Below, in pieces: positions 1 to 7,847 of a stretch of DNA of 64,000 bases. This DNA is from Paenibacillus sp. FSL K6-3182 (lineage in GTDB: Bacteria; Bacillota; Bacilli; Paenibacillales; Paenibacillaceae). Made by a program: the position numbers and the translations under genes. How positions within the stretch are numbered: the first letter of the stretch is position 1; each line of letters begins with the position of its first letter. The notes under the pieces are model-generated. The model was given only the letters and a program-made list of their open reading frames with translations. It ran no database searches and was not told the DNA's origin. The stretch covers positions 4,955,501-5,019,500 of the forward strand of contig NZ_CP150265.1 of assembly GCF_037976325.1 (NCBI RefSeq). Direction: 5' to 3'.

Positions 1-438
1 AATTTTCCCTTCAGGATCGATGTTTTTTCCCAAATATATGAGGTAATAGTATAAAAGTGATTTTAAAAATTCAATGGTTCCATTGCCATCCGTAAGGGAA
101 TGAAAAACTTCAATCGATACTCTATTTTGATAATATAAAACCTTAAATAGGTAGCCATTATTCGTATTCGGATCAATATCCCGACATGGATACTGCTCGT
201 CCTCTTCGATCACAATTTTCTCCGTATTTTCATCCAAGTAATTCCAAAACACACCTTTACGTAGTTTAACTGTAAACATCGGAAAACGATCAAATACGGT
301 ATCAGCCGCTCTCTGCAAGGCGTCAGCATCTATTCTATCCTTCAATACGGCTGAAATTCGATAAACAGAGGTGTTTTTTGTATTCGTAACGGATGGAAAA
401 AGCTTTGCAGCATTATCGAGTTTATACCATTTGTTCAA
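1..438 (-). CDS. Alcohol acetyltransferase / condensation-like protein (N-terminal part, cut by window edge)
   Basis: Open leftward reading frame running off the left edge of the window. The start region reads NKWYKLDNAAKLFPSV and about 115 residues later there is an H-S-L-T-D-G motif, the HxxxDG active-site signature of the chloramphenicol acetyltransferase / NRPS condensation / alcohol acetyltransferase superfamily. Small Bacillales proteins of this kind are usually annotated as alcohol acetyltransferase; the true substrate is not known. I chose a TTG start at 438 because AAAGGAAG sits 8 bases upstream; an ATG at 465 is in frame but has no clear RBS. The gene is divergent from a MerR regulator, and a MerR-type promoter (515-545) points into it, so it is probably the regulated target. 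The C-terminal part is outside the window, so completeness is unknown. Confidence 0.75.
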   Translation of the reverse strand, partial: MNKWYKLDNAAKLFPSVTNTKNTSVYRISAVLKDRIDADALQRAADTVFDRFPMFTVKLRKGVFWNYLDENTEKIVIEEDEQYPCRDIDPNTNNGYLFKVLYYQNRVSIEVFHSLTDGNGTIEFLKSLLYYYLIYLGKNIDPEGKI

Positions 439-514
439 TTGGAATTTCTTCCTTTCTAGATTCATGCTGTTTAGCTCTTGTTTGTATAATCAATCGAATT
501 TATTTACAATGAAA

Positions 515-545
515 ATCATAAACTCTTGTGTAACATAAGAGTCAA
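515..545 (-). promoter_or_regulatory. MerR-type promoter with operator in a 19-bp spacer
   Basis: Read leftward: -35 TTGACT (540-545), 19-bp spacer, -10 TATGAT (515-520). An imperfect dyad, ACTCTT...AAGAGT (522-542), fills the spacer. An over-long 19-bp spacer carrying a dyad is the hallmark of promoters activated by MerR-family proteins, and a MerR gene starts 16 bp away on the other strand. Confidence 0.7.
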
Positions 546-560
546 TAGGAGCAGATTGAC

Positions 561-1382
561 ATGAGGACATACTACTCTATCGGAGAAACAGCCAAACGAA
601 GCAGCACGACCATAGAAACCTTACGGCATTATGACAGAATTGGCTTGTTGAAGCCTGCAAAAGTAGATGTTCACACAGGTTATCGCTATTATTCAGATGA
701 GGAATTGGTTTATCTGAACGTGATTAACTTTTGCAAACAACGAAGTATGCCTTTAAACGATATTAAAGAGTTGTTCGCAAATGACCATTATGAATATATT
801 ATTCCTTGTCTAATAGCGACTGAAGATAAAATAGATCAGGAAATCAAACAACTGCAACAAACTAAAAAATTGCTTTTAGCTTTGAGAGAACAGTATGAAA
901 CGCGTACGACACTCATACCTGAGCAGCTTTCCGATCATGTTTTTTCAAGCAAAATGATTCCAAAAAGAATGATCTTAACGTTTCCTTCTATCCAGCAGCC
1001 GAGCATTGAAAATTTCCAGCTGCTGCAAGATCTGCTCCTGCAATATAGCAGTGACGGCGAGGGAGGTTCATTTATTTTCGAACATACAGCATTTATATTG
1101 ACGACATTAGAGAAAGAGCAGTCTGAAAACCATTCTGTCCTATTTGGTGTCTGTGAAAAGTGGCCTGCTGAGGCAGACAATATGGCCGTATTGCCTGCCG
1201 GAACGTATATTTATGGTTATTGCTCCGAAGAGCAAAAACCATTGGCCATGCAAAATATGATTAATGATGCAAAAACGAAATATGATGCTGAACTAACATT
1301 TATTGTCCAATCGGTTATTTTTACAGGCATTTTTCAATGGGTATATGAACTTCAAGCGTTATTGGTGCCCTGTTCAGAGTAA
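561..1382 (+). CDS. MerR family transcriptional regulator with GyrI-like C-terminal domain
   Basis: 273 aa. Residues 4-75 form the MerR winged helix (YYSIGETAKRSSTTIETLRHYD, then GLLKPA and GYRYYS), followed by a coiled-coil dimerisation helix (about 80-120). The remaining 150 residues match the length and pattern of the BmrR/GyrI-type effector-binding domain, so it probably responds to a small organic ligand rather than a metal; the conserved metal-binding cysteines of MerR/CueR are absent. AGGAG at about 547-551 serves the ATG at 561. It is divergent from the acyltransferase-like gene at the left edge, whose promoter carries the expected operator in a 19-bp spacer. It likely activates that gene by DNA twisting and may limit its own expression. 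Confidence 0.85.
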   Translation: MRTYYSIGETAKRSSTTIETLRHYDRIGLLKPAKVDVHTGYRYYSDEELVYLNVINFCKQRSMPLNDIKELFANDHYEYIIPCLIATEDKIDQEIKQLQQTKKLLLALREQYETRTTLIPEQLSDHVFSSKMIPKRMILTFPSIQQPSIENFQLLQDLLLQYSSDGEGGSFIFEHTAFILTTLEKEQSENHSVLFGVCEKWPAEADNMAVLPAGTYIYGYCSEEQKPLAMQNMINDAKTKYDAELTFIVQSVIFTGIFQWVYELQALLVPCSE

Positions 1383-1389
1383 AAAGCAA

Positions 1390-1439
1390 ACGGGACTGTC
1401 ACTCAAGGTCATAGACCTTAAGGGACAGTCCCGTTTTTT
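1390..1439. terminator. Intrinsic terminator between convergent genes
   Basis: ACGGGACTGTC (1390-1400) pairs with GACAGTCCCGT (1424-1434), followed by a T run. An inner AAGGTC/GACCTT stem strengthens the loop. It terminates the MerR gene and may also serve the leftward operon ending at 1446. Confidence 0.8.
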
Positions 1440-1445
1440 GTAAAA

Positions 1446-2249
1446 TTAAATATAGTCCATAATAAGTCCAGCCGTTTCTTCTATCGCTTTGTTCGTCACA
1501 TTGATAACGACGCAGCCTATTTGCTTCATTAACGCTTGCCCGTATTCCAGCTCTTCTATAATACGCTGAAATGTTGCATATTGGGACCCCGTAGGAAGTC
1601 CAAGCACTTTCAACCGCTCCGTACGGATATTCAGAATATGCTCAGCATCCATCGTAAGTCCAATGATGCGGCGGCTTGGAATTTTGAATAGCTCCATAGG
1701 TGGATTGACCTCTGGCATGATGGGCAAGTTCGCGGATTTTATGCCTTTATGCGCCAAATAGATACTTAACGGCGTTTTTGATGTACGGGATACGCCAATC
1801 AGAACGACTTGGGCTTGCAGCATGCCGCGAGCATCCCGACCGTCATCATATTTGACCGCAAACTCCATCGCTTCTATTCTCCGGAAGTAATCCTCATTCA
1901 TTTCATGGAGCAAGCCCGGTTGTCGTTTAGGTGTATTTCCATACGTGTCCACGAACGCCTGAAGCATCGGACCCATAATATCTACTGCGCGAATTTGAAA
2001 TCGTGTGGCTTCTGCTTTCATCATTTCCCGCAGTTCAGGCTGGACTAGCGTATAAGCAATAAAACCACCTTTTTCTGCCGTTTCCTTAACAACTTGCCGA
2101 ACCTCATTTACGCTTCGTATATTGCTAAACCGCCTGACCGTAACTTGCTCTGGGTTAAATTGACGAATGGTCGCCTGAGCAACCGCCTCGGCCGTTTCGC
2201 CAATTGAATCAGAGCAAATGACTAAATATTGCTGCTCATTGTGCATCAT
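1446..2249 (-). CDS. Pyruvate, phosphate dikinase regulatory protein (bifunctional kinase/phosphorylase)
   Basis: 267 aa, the usual length for the Kinase-PPPase family (DUF299, PF03618). It has the N-terminal CSDSIGETAEAVA motif and the P-loop-like GVSRTSKTPLS at about residues 153-163. In the family, ADP-dependent phosphorylation of a threonine next to the catalytic histidine inactivates PPDK, and Pi-dependent dephosphorylation restores it. The gene overlaps the end of ppdK by 4 bp (ATGA), indicating translational coupling with its own substrate enzyme. The B. subtilis homologue YqfL is encoded beside the gluconeogenic repressor CcpN; here the partner is PPDK itself, so the assignment to PPDK rather than PEP synthase is well supported. 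Confidence 0.93.
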   Translation of the reverse strand: MMHNEQQYLVICSDSIGETAEAVAQATIRQFNPEQVTVRRFSNIRSVNEVRQVVKETAEKGGFIAYTLVQPELREMMKAEATRFQIRAVDIMGPMLQAFVDTYGNTPKRQPGLLHEMNEDYFRRIEAMEFAVKYDDGRDARGMLQAQVVLIGVSRTSKTPLSIYLAHKGIKSANLPIMPEVNPPMELFKIPSRRIIGLTMDAEHILNIRTERLKVLGLPTGSQYATFQRIIEELEYGQALMKQIGCVVINVTNKAIEETAGLIMDYI

Positions 2250-4903
2250 TGTTTTCCGAATTTCAGCTTGGCTTGAGCCGCAGCTATTCTTGCCAGAGGC
2301 ACCCGGTAAGGGGAACAGCTGACATAATCTAATCCCGCGTTATGGCAGAAAAAGATCGATTCCTTATCCCCGCCATGCTCCCCGCAAATGCCTGTTTTGA
2401 GCTGCGGTTTACGCGATCGGCCTTTCTGAACAGCCCATTCGACTAAGAGGCCAACCCCTTCGGTGTCCAGCACCTGAAATGGATTTACGGGTAATATCTC
2501 ATGGTCAACATAGTGACTGAGAAACTTGCCCTCCGCATCGTCCCGACTATAGCCGAAGGTCATTTGTGTCAGATCATTTGTACCAAAAGAGAAAAAGTCA
2601 GCATGCTCGGCAATTTTGTCTGCGGTTAACGCCGCTCTAGGCACCTCAATCATCGTCCCTATTTTATAGGATATGTGTTCTTTATTTGGGCCAAGCACCG
2701 TATCAGCGGCACCTTCAACGAGCGATCGCATCACTTTCAGCTCGTTCGCATGCCCCACAAGAGGAATCATAATTTCAGGTAAAACTTGAATGCCTCTATT
2801 TTTACAATTCAGTACAGCATGGAATATCGCAATGGCTTGCATTTCGTAAATCTCGGGGAAAAGAATGCCTAAACGACAGCCTCGTTGTCCAAGCATCGGG
2901 TTCATCTCTTGCAGATTGCGCACCTTACGTATAAGAGCATCCAATGCTTGCTTTTCGCTGACATGCTCGTGAACATTTGCAGCTAGGAGTATTTGCTGCT
3001 GTCTCACGACCAGCTCCTCCAAATGCGGTAAAAATTCATGTAAAGGTGGGTCAAGCAGCCTTATTGTTACAGGAAAACCATCCATCGCAGTAAATATACC
3101 TTCGAAATCGCTCTGCTGCATCGGGAGAAGCAGATCGAGTGCTCGTTGCCGCTCCTCCTTCGTATCCGCCAGGATCATGGCTTGAACGACAGGCAAGCGC
3201 TCCGCGGACATGAACATATGCTCCGTTCTGCATAGACCGATGCCTTCTGCGCCGAATGCTCTTGCTTTCTCCGCATCCTCCGGTGTGTCGGCATTCGTTC
3301 GAACGGCCAAATCGCGGACTTCATCCGCCCATTCGAGCAGCTCCTCCAGCTCCACGCTAATTTCTGGTTCTTTGAGCGTCACTCCGCCCAAAATAACGCG
3401 TCCAGTGGAACCGTCCAGCGTAATCCAATCGCCTTCACGTACCGTGATTTCACCGGCAGTGAATAATGCAGCATCTTTATCGATGCGAACTTCCTCGCAG
3501 CCGCATACACATGGCTTGCCCATTCCCCGAGCCACAACGGCGGCGTGGCTTGTCATCCCCCCGCGGCTTGTTAACACGCCTTCGGCAGCGATTACGCCGT
3601 GAATATCTTCCGGACTTGTCTCTGCGCTGACAAGCACAACCCTTCTGCCTTCGCGCACCCATTCCTCTGCTTTGTCAGCATCGAAAACAACTTGGCCCGT
3701 TGCTGCTCCCGGCGATGCTGGCAGTCCCGTTGCCAGCACATCCAGCTTAGCATCCTCATCAATCGCTCGGTGAAGCAATTTATCCAAATGCTCCACCTCT
3801 ATTCGAGCGAGCGCCTCCTCCCGCTTCAGTATGCCTTCCTTGGCAAAATGAACAGCTAGCTTAACCGCTGCTTGTGCCGTTCTTTTCCCATTCCGTGTCT
3901 GCAAAATGAACAGTGAGCCGTTCTCCACCGTAAATTCAATATCCTGCATATCCTTATAATGAGCTTCCAGCTTTGCGGCCGTTTCTACAAGTTGTTTAAA
4001 TACTGCTGGCATTTCCTCCTCCAGCTTTGCAATCGGAAGAGGTGTTCGCACGCCAGCGACAACGTCCTCACCTTGGGCGTTGATCAAGTACTCCCCGTAG
4101 AGCATCTTGGCGCCCGTTGAAGGATTCCGGGTAAACAATACGCCTGTTCCGCAGTTATCCCCCATATTGCCGAACACCATCGATTGAATATTTACTGCTG
4201 TTCCTTGATAATCTGGAATGTTATACGCTTTCCGATAGACGATTGCCCGGTGATTGTTCCACGAACGAAATACCGCTTCGACGGCTAGCTCAAGCTGGAT
4301 GTAAACATTTTGCGGAAACGTTTTTCGCGATTTAGCTTCTATTAACTGTTTATAGGAAACAATCAACTCCATCCAAGCTTCAGCCGGCAAATCCTTATCA
4401 TCTTCTATAGATCTGCTTTGCTTCAATTGATGCAGCAGTGATTCAAAATATAAACCTTCAATATCAAATACGACGTTGCCGAACATTTGGATGAGCCTTC
4501 TATAACAATCATAAGCGAAACGCGGATTTCCCGTTTGGCGAGCAAGCGCCTCTACCGTAACATCGTTCAGTCCTAGATTAAGTATAGTGTCCATCATTCC
4601 AGGCATTGAATTAACCGAGCCCGATCGGACTGATACCAGCAGTGGATTCTCATCCCCGCCGAATGATTGTCCTTTCAGCTTTTCCACTTTCATTAAAGCA
4701 TTCCGGATCTCCACGAATAGACCTTCCGGCAAAAGCTGCCCTCCAGCATAATAAGCTCTGCAAGCCTCCGTTGTAACTGTGAACCCAGGAGGAACTGGAA
4801 GTCCGGCATTCGTCATTTCTGCTAAATTCGCACCTTTTCCTCCGAGCAAATGCTTCATCCCTGCGTTGCCTTCATGAAAGAACAGCACTCTATTGCTCGT
4901 CAT
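2246..4903 (-). CDS. ppdK: Pyruvate, phosphate dikinase
   Basis: 885 aa from the ATG at 4903, which has AAGGAGG 8-10 bases upstream; a longer frame reaches 5005 but runs through the preceding small gene. Domain order is standard: N-terminal ATP-grasp domain (GGKGANLAEM near residue 20), central phosphohistidine domain with GGMTSHAAVVARG (catalytic His, and the Thr targeted by the regulatory protein), and a C-terminal TIM barrel with GLCRTEHMF, SFGTNDLTQ and the catalytic Cys in TGICGEHGG. It interconverts ATP + pyruvate + Pi and AMP + PEP + PPi in the cytoplasm. Placed between a gapB-type GAPDH gene and its own regulator, it most likely works in the PEP-forming, gluconeogenic direction. Its start overlaps the SR1P-like gene by 14 bp. 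Confidence 0.97.
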   Translation of the reverse strand: MTSNRVLFFHEGNAGMKHLLGGKGANLAEMTNAGLPVPPGFTVTTEACRAYYAGGQLLPEGLFVEIRNALMKVEKLKGQSFGGDENPLLVSVRSGSVNSMPGMMDTILNLGLNDVTVEALARQTGNPRFAYDCYRRLIQMFGNVVFDIEGLYFESLLHQLKQSRSIEDDKDLPAEAWMELIVSYKQLIEAKSRKTFPQNVYIQLELAVEAVFRSWNNHRAIVYRKAYNIPDYQGTAVNIQSMVFGNMGDNCGTGVLFTRNPSTGAKMLYGEYLINAQGEDVVAGVRTPLPIAKLEEEMPAVFKQLVETAAKLEAHYKDMQDIEFTVENGSLFILQTRNGKRTAQAAVKLAVHFAKEGILKREEALARIEVEHLDKLLHRAIDEDAKLDVLATGLPASPGAATGQVVFDADKAEEWVREGRRVVLVSAETSPEDIHGVIAAEGVLTSRGGMTSHAAVVARGMGKPCVCGCEEVRIDKDAALFTAGEITVREGDWITLDGSTGRVILGGVTLKEPEISVELEELLEWADEVRDLAVRTNADTPEDAEKARAFGAEGIGLCRTEHMFMSAERLPVVQAMILADTKEERQRALDLLLPMQQSDFEGIFTAMDGFPVTIRLLDPPLHEFLPHLEELVVRQQQILLAANVHEHVSEKQALDALIRKVRNLQEMNPMLGQRGCRLGILFPEIYEMQAIAIFHAVLNCKNRGIQVLPEIMIPLVGHANELKVMRSLVEGAADTVLGPNKEHISYKIGTMIEVPRAALTADKIAEHADFFSFGTNDLTQMTFGYSRDDAEGKFLSHYVDHEILPVNPFQVLDTEGVGLLVEWAVQKGRSRKPQLKTGICGEHGGDKESIFFCHNAGLDYVSCSPYRVPLARIAAAQAKLKFGKQ

Positions 4904-5042
4904 CACTCGTGCCTCCTTGTATTCTCCCGGAATTGTAATTCGTACAATCGGCTTGACCGCATTCCAAGTAATAGACCGTTGCTTTTTCAGTATCCAAGGT
5001 ATCAATGACTGAATCGCAATGCTTACAGAGTATCACTCCCAT
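4890..5042 (-). CDS. SR1P-like GapA-binding peptide
   Basis: 50 aa starting MGVILCKHCDSVIDTL, with a CxxC pair near the N-terminus and a second pair (CGQADC) around residues 30-35. This matches the SR1P family (PF13790), known in B. subtilis as a small peptide from the dual-function RNA SR1 that binds glyceraldehyde-3-phosphate dehydrogenase A and promotes its interaction with RNase J1. Here it is a plain gene in an operon: it begins 2 bp after the GAPDH stop and overlaps the ppdK start by 14 bp, with AAGG (within GCAAGGTAAAAATG) as a modest RBS. The ATG at 5042 was chosen because the upstream in-frame extension only reads through the GAPDH end. The family call rests on recalled sequence and context. 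Confidence 0.78.
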   Translation of the reverse strand: MGVILCKHCDSVIDTLDTEKATVYYLECGQADCTNYNSGRIQGGTSDDEQ

Positions 5043-5044
5043 TT

Positions 5045-6094
5045 TTACCTTGCAGCGGTTTGTTTCCATCCCTCTACACCTCCGATAGAATGTGGATTGC
5101 ATGCCCATTGCGCCAAATCCATTACTCTGCAGGAATAAGCCCACTCATTGTCATACCATGCCAAAACCTTTAATTGGTCTCCGCTCACCATAAGAGATGA
5201 ACCATCAATAATAGCTGAAAACTCATTACCAATGTAATCCGATGAAACAAGCGGTACATCGACTACATCTAGATAAGATTTTAAGTTCGTCGCAGCGGAA
5301 AATAAAAAAGCTTGTTTTACTGCCTCATATGAAGTCTTTTTGGCCAGATGAACAGTCAAATCAACTAACGATACATTAGGAGTCGGAACACGTACCGAGA
5401 TACCTTGAACGAGCGAAGCTAAGTGCGGCAGTACATCAGTAAGCGCTTTACCTGCTCCCGTTGAAGTGGGGATAATGGATTGTGCACATGCACGCGCACG
5501 TCTAAGATCTTTGTGAGGATTGTCCATATGATTCTGATCACTGGTGTAGGAATGTATCGTAGTCATCCATGCCTGCTTTATGCCGTAAGCTTGATCTAAC
5601 ACATCTAGCACTGGAGCAACACAGTTTGTCGTACAAGAGGCTGCGGAGATAATGCGATGTCGATTCGAATCAAAGCGATGCTCGTTAACTCCCATCACAA
5701 CCGTAAGGTCGGCTCCCTTGCAAGGAGCAGTAATCAGTACCATCTCGGCACCTGCCGCAATATGTTTTGATGCACCTTCACGATCAGTAAACTTACCCGT
5801 CGCATCAATTGCCAGCGTTACGCCAAGCTCCTTCCAAGGAAGCCGCGACGGATCTTTTTCCGTCAAATATTTAATTTTATTATTATTAATCAGGAGATCT
5901 CCATCTTGTACAGATACATCTACATCCCAGATGCCATGTACGGTGTCATATTTTAATAAATGTGCAATGGTCTCAACAGGATAGGTTGAGTTGACCGCTT
6001 TAACCCTCAGTCCTTTCATTTTTCTGGAAAAAGCTCTGCGTATAAGTAATCTGCCAATTCTACCCGTGCCGCTAATGCCTACTCCAACCTCCAT
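5045..6094 (-). CDS. gapB: Glyceraldehyde-3-phosphate dehydrogenase, GapB-type (gluconeogenic)
   Basis: About 349 aa. N-terminal Rossmann fold with GxGxxGR (near residue 10), catalytic Cys154 in SAASCTTNC, and conserved NPHKDLRRARA and WYDNEWAYSCR. At the cofactor site the sequence reads AVNSTYPVETIAHL, without the Asp that fixes NAD specificity in glycolytic GapA; B. subtilis GapB has a similar INASYSAETLAHL. GapB enzymes prefer NADP and run in gluconeogenesis. Of two nearby ATGs, the one at 6094 is 8 bases from GGGGG, while 6098-6100 is too close. It is first of a four-gene operon with the SR1P-like peptide, PPDK and the PPDK regulator. GapA-type function cannot be fully excluded without biochemical data. 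Confidence 0.9.
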   Translation of the reverse strand: MEVGVGISGTGRIGRLLIRRAFSRKMKGLRVKAVNSTYPVETIAHLLKYDTVHGIWDVDVSVQDGDLLINNNKIKYLTEKDPSRLPWKELGVTLAIDATGKFTDREGASKHIAAGAEMVLITAPCKGADLTVVMGVNEHRFDSNRHRIISAASCTTNCVAPVLDVLDQAYGIKQAWMTTIHSYTSDQNHMDNPHKDLRRARACAQSIIPTSTGAGKALTDVLPHLASLVQGISVRVPTPNVSLVDLTVHLAKKTSYEAVKQAFLFSAATNLKSYLDVVDVPLVSSDYIGNEFSAIIDGSSLMVSGDQLKVLAWYDNEWAYSCRVMDLAQWACNPHSIGGVEGWKQTAAR

Positions 6095-6130
6095 TACCAT
6101 TACCCCCTGTTGTGATTTGAATCTATATAA

Positions 6131-6141
6131 TACATAACATA
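6131..6141 (-). promoter_or_regulatory. Possible CcpN-like box upstream of gapB
   Basis: On the minus strand TATGTTATGTA matches 10 of 11 positions of the CcpN consensus TRTGHYATAYW as I recall it, about 40 bp upstream of the gapB start near a plausible -10. The region is very AT-rich, so a chance match is quite possible. Confidence 0.25.
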
Positions 6142-6308
6142 TAAATAATTAGTACGCAATATATAATTATTTAAGACACATAAATCGCATATTATTTACT
6201 TAGTTTTTATATATGCGTCATATACTGGAGTGAGTATGAATGTTAAGACGATTTGCGCCAGCCACTTGATCGACTCGTTTTGTTGATTGTACACCATTTT
6301 GAATAATA

Positions 6309-6337
6309 TTGACACCATGTCATAATTATAATATAGT
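6309..6337 (+). promoter_or_regulatory. kynU promoter with TGACA-N3-TGTCA operator
   Basis: -35 TTGACA (6309-6314), 17-bp spacer, -10 TATAGT (6332-6337). The operator TGACACCATGTCA (6310-6322) overlaps the -35 box. The same arrangement recurs at four other units of the island. Confidence 0.8.
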
Positions 6338-6380
6338 TATCTAAACAATAATAGAATTTACTCAAGAAGAGGTGACATAA

Positions 6381-7667
6381 TTGAAAGCGATTACGCAGGA
6401 TTATTCGTTAGAGTACGCCAAACAATTAGATCATATGGATAAGCTGGCACATTTGCGCGAAGAGTTTTATGTACCTGACGGCATGATTTATTTAGACGGA
6501 AATTCGCTTGGCCTCATTTCCAAACGCGCTGAACGAACGATGCTTGAGATGCTTGAGTCATGGAAAACACAAACGATCGATGGTTGGACCCAGGGCGAGC
6601 GCCCATGGTTTTTCTTGCCTGAATCCCTTTCCAAGCAGATGGCTGCCCTTGTCGGGGCAGATGCGGAGGAAGTAATTATTACAGGTTCTACATCGACGAA
6701 TATTCATCAGCTTGTGTCGACCTTCTACCAACCATCAGGCAATCGCACGAAAATAATGGCAACTGATCTCGATTTTCCGACCGACATTTATGCTCTTCAA
6801 AGCCAGCTTCGCCTAAAGGGGTATGATCCCGAGACACATCTGATTCGTGTAGCCAGCCGTGATGGCCGAATGATTGAAGAAGAGGATATTATCGCAGCAA
6901 TGTCCGATGAGATCTCTGTTATACTGCTTCCTACCGTTCTATATAGAAGCGGACAATTACTAGATATTAAACGTCTAACAGCAGAAGCACATGCTCGTGG
7001 TATTATAATTGGGTTTGATGGCTGTCATTCGGTAGGCTCTATTCCTCATTATTTCAGTGATTGGGACGTGGATTTTGCGCTGTGGTGCAATTATAAATAT
7101 TTGAATGGCGGACCGGGCGGCGTTGCCTCTCTTTATGTGAACAAGAAGCATTTTGGCCGTGTTCCTGGTTTAACGGGTTGGTACAGCTCTAATAAAAGCA
7201 AGCAATTCGATATGGAGCACAATTTAACAGTCGAGCACACTGCAGGCGCTTATCAAATCGGAACGCCGCATATATTCAGCATCGCACCGCTCATTGGAGC
7301 ATTGGAAATTTTTGAAATGACTTCGATCGAACAAATTCGCGAGAAGTCACTGCATATATCACGCTACATGGTTGAGTTAATTAATCATGAGCTGCCGGGT
7401 CTTGGTTATGTGCTTGCAAATCCACAAGAGGATGACCGCCGCGGCGGCCATATCAGCTTGGAGCACGATGAGGCGATTCGAATATGCAAAGCTCTTAAGC
7501 AAAATCATGTCATCCCCGACTACCGTTCTCCGAACGTCGTGCGCCTTGCACCTGTTGCTCTCTACACGACCTATGCAGACGTTTGGCAAACCGTACAAAT
7601 TCTCAAGAATATCATCGTAGAGAAGCAGTACGAAGCATTTGATGCCAAGCGCGGCGTTGTTGCCTAG
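6381..7667 (+). CDS. kynU: Kynureninase
   Basis: 428 aa, the usual length. PLP fold-type I aminotransferase-like enzyme: the N-terminal YLDGNSLGL motif (residues 38-46), FDGCHSVGS (212-220) with the PLP-contacting Asp and His, and the Schiff-base Lys239 in [12 protein letters not shown]. It hydrolyses kynurenine to anthranilate + alanine, or 3-hydroxykynurenine to 3-hydroxyanthranilate + alanine. The TTG start has AGAGGTGA 6-7 bases upstream. It stands alone, with its own promoter and terminator, but shares the operator of the 3-HAA operon and the alanine dehydrogenase gene, which handle both possible products. No gene for making kynurenine is present nearby. Confidence 0.96.
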   Translation: MKAITQDYSLEYAKQLDHMDKLAHLREEFYVPDGMIYLDGNSLGLISKRAERTMLEMLESWKTQTIDGWTQGERPWFFLPESLSKQMAALVGADAEEVIITGSTSTNIHQLVSTFYQPSGNRTKIMATDLDFPTDIYALQSQLRLKGYDPETHLIRVASRDGRMIEEEDIIAAMSDEISVILLPTVLYRSGQLLDIKRLTAEAHARGIIIGFDGCHSVGSIPHYFSDWDVDFALWCNYKYLNGGPGGVASLYVNKKHFGRVPGLTGWYSSNKSKQFDMEHNLTVEHTAGAYQIGTPHIFSIAPLIGALEIFEMTSIEQIREKSLHISRYMVELINHELPGLGYVLANPQEDDRRGGHISLEHDEAIRICKALKQNHVIPDYRSPNVVRLAPVALYTTYADVWQTVQILKNIIVEKQYEAFDAKRGVVA

Positions 7668-7703
7668 TTGACTAGTTGACTAACCGAATAACAAATGTAA
7701 CGC

Positions 7704-7739
7704 AGCCCCCTCTCCACAAATAGTGGAACGGGGGCTTTT
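7704..7739 (+). terminator. Terminator of kynU
   Basis: AGCCCCC (7704-7710) pairs with GGGGGCT (7730-7736) around an inner CCAC/GTGG stem, followed by TTTT. Confidence 0.8.
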
Positions 7740-7847
7740 GAAGCGGTACGGTAGACATTATTACGGAGTTTATTAATAGTATGGAATGAGTTTCAATCAC
7801 CGTATAAAAACGCATCTGCTCAGCCAACTCACCCATCCCCAAACGCA

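Noticed and set aside
3210..3602. 130-aa plus-strand frame inside ppdK
   Set aside because: It is antisense to conserved PPDK coding sequence, Ser/Pro-rich as expected from a shadow frame.
4904..5005. N-terminal extension of ppdK to 5005
   Set aside because: The extra 34 residues overlap the SR1P-like gene in another frame and are unlike PPDK; AAGGAGG is positioned for the ATG at 4903.
5045..6094. Glycolytic GapA
   Set aside because: The cofactor-binding segment lacks the NAD-specifying Asp and follows the GapB pattern, and the operon contains PPDK and not glycolytic genes such as pgk or tpi.
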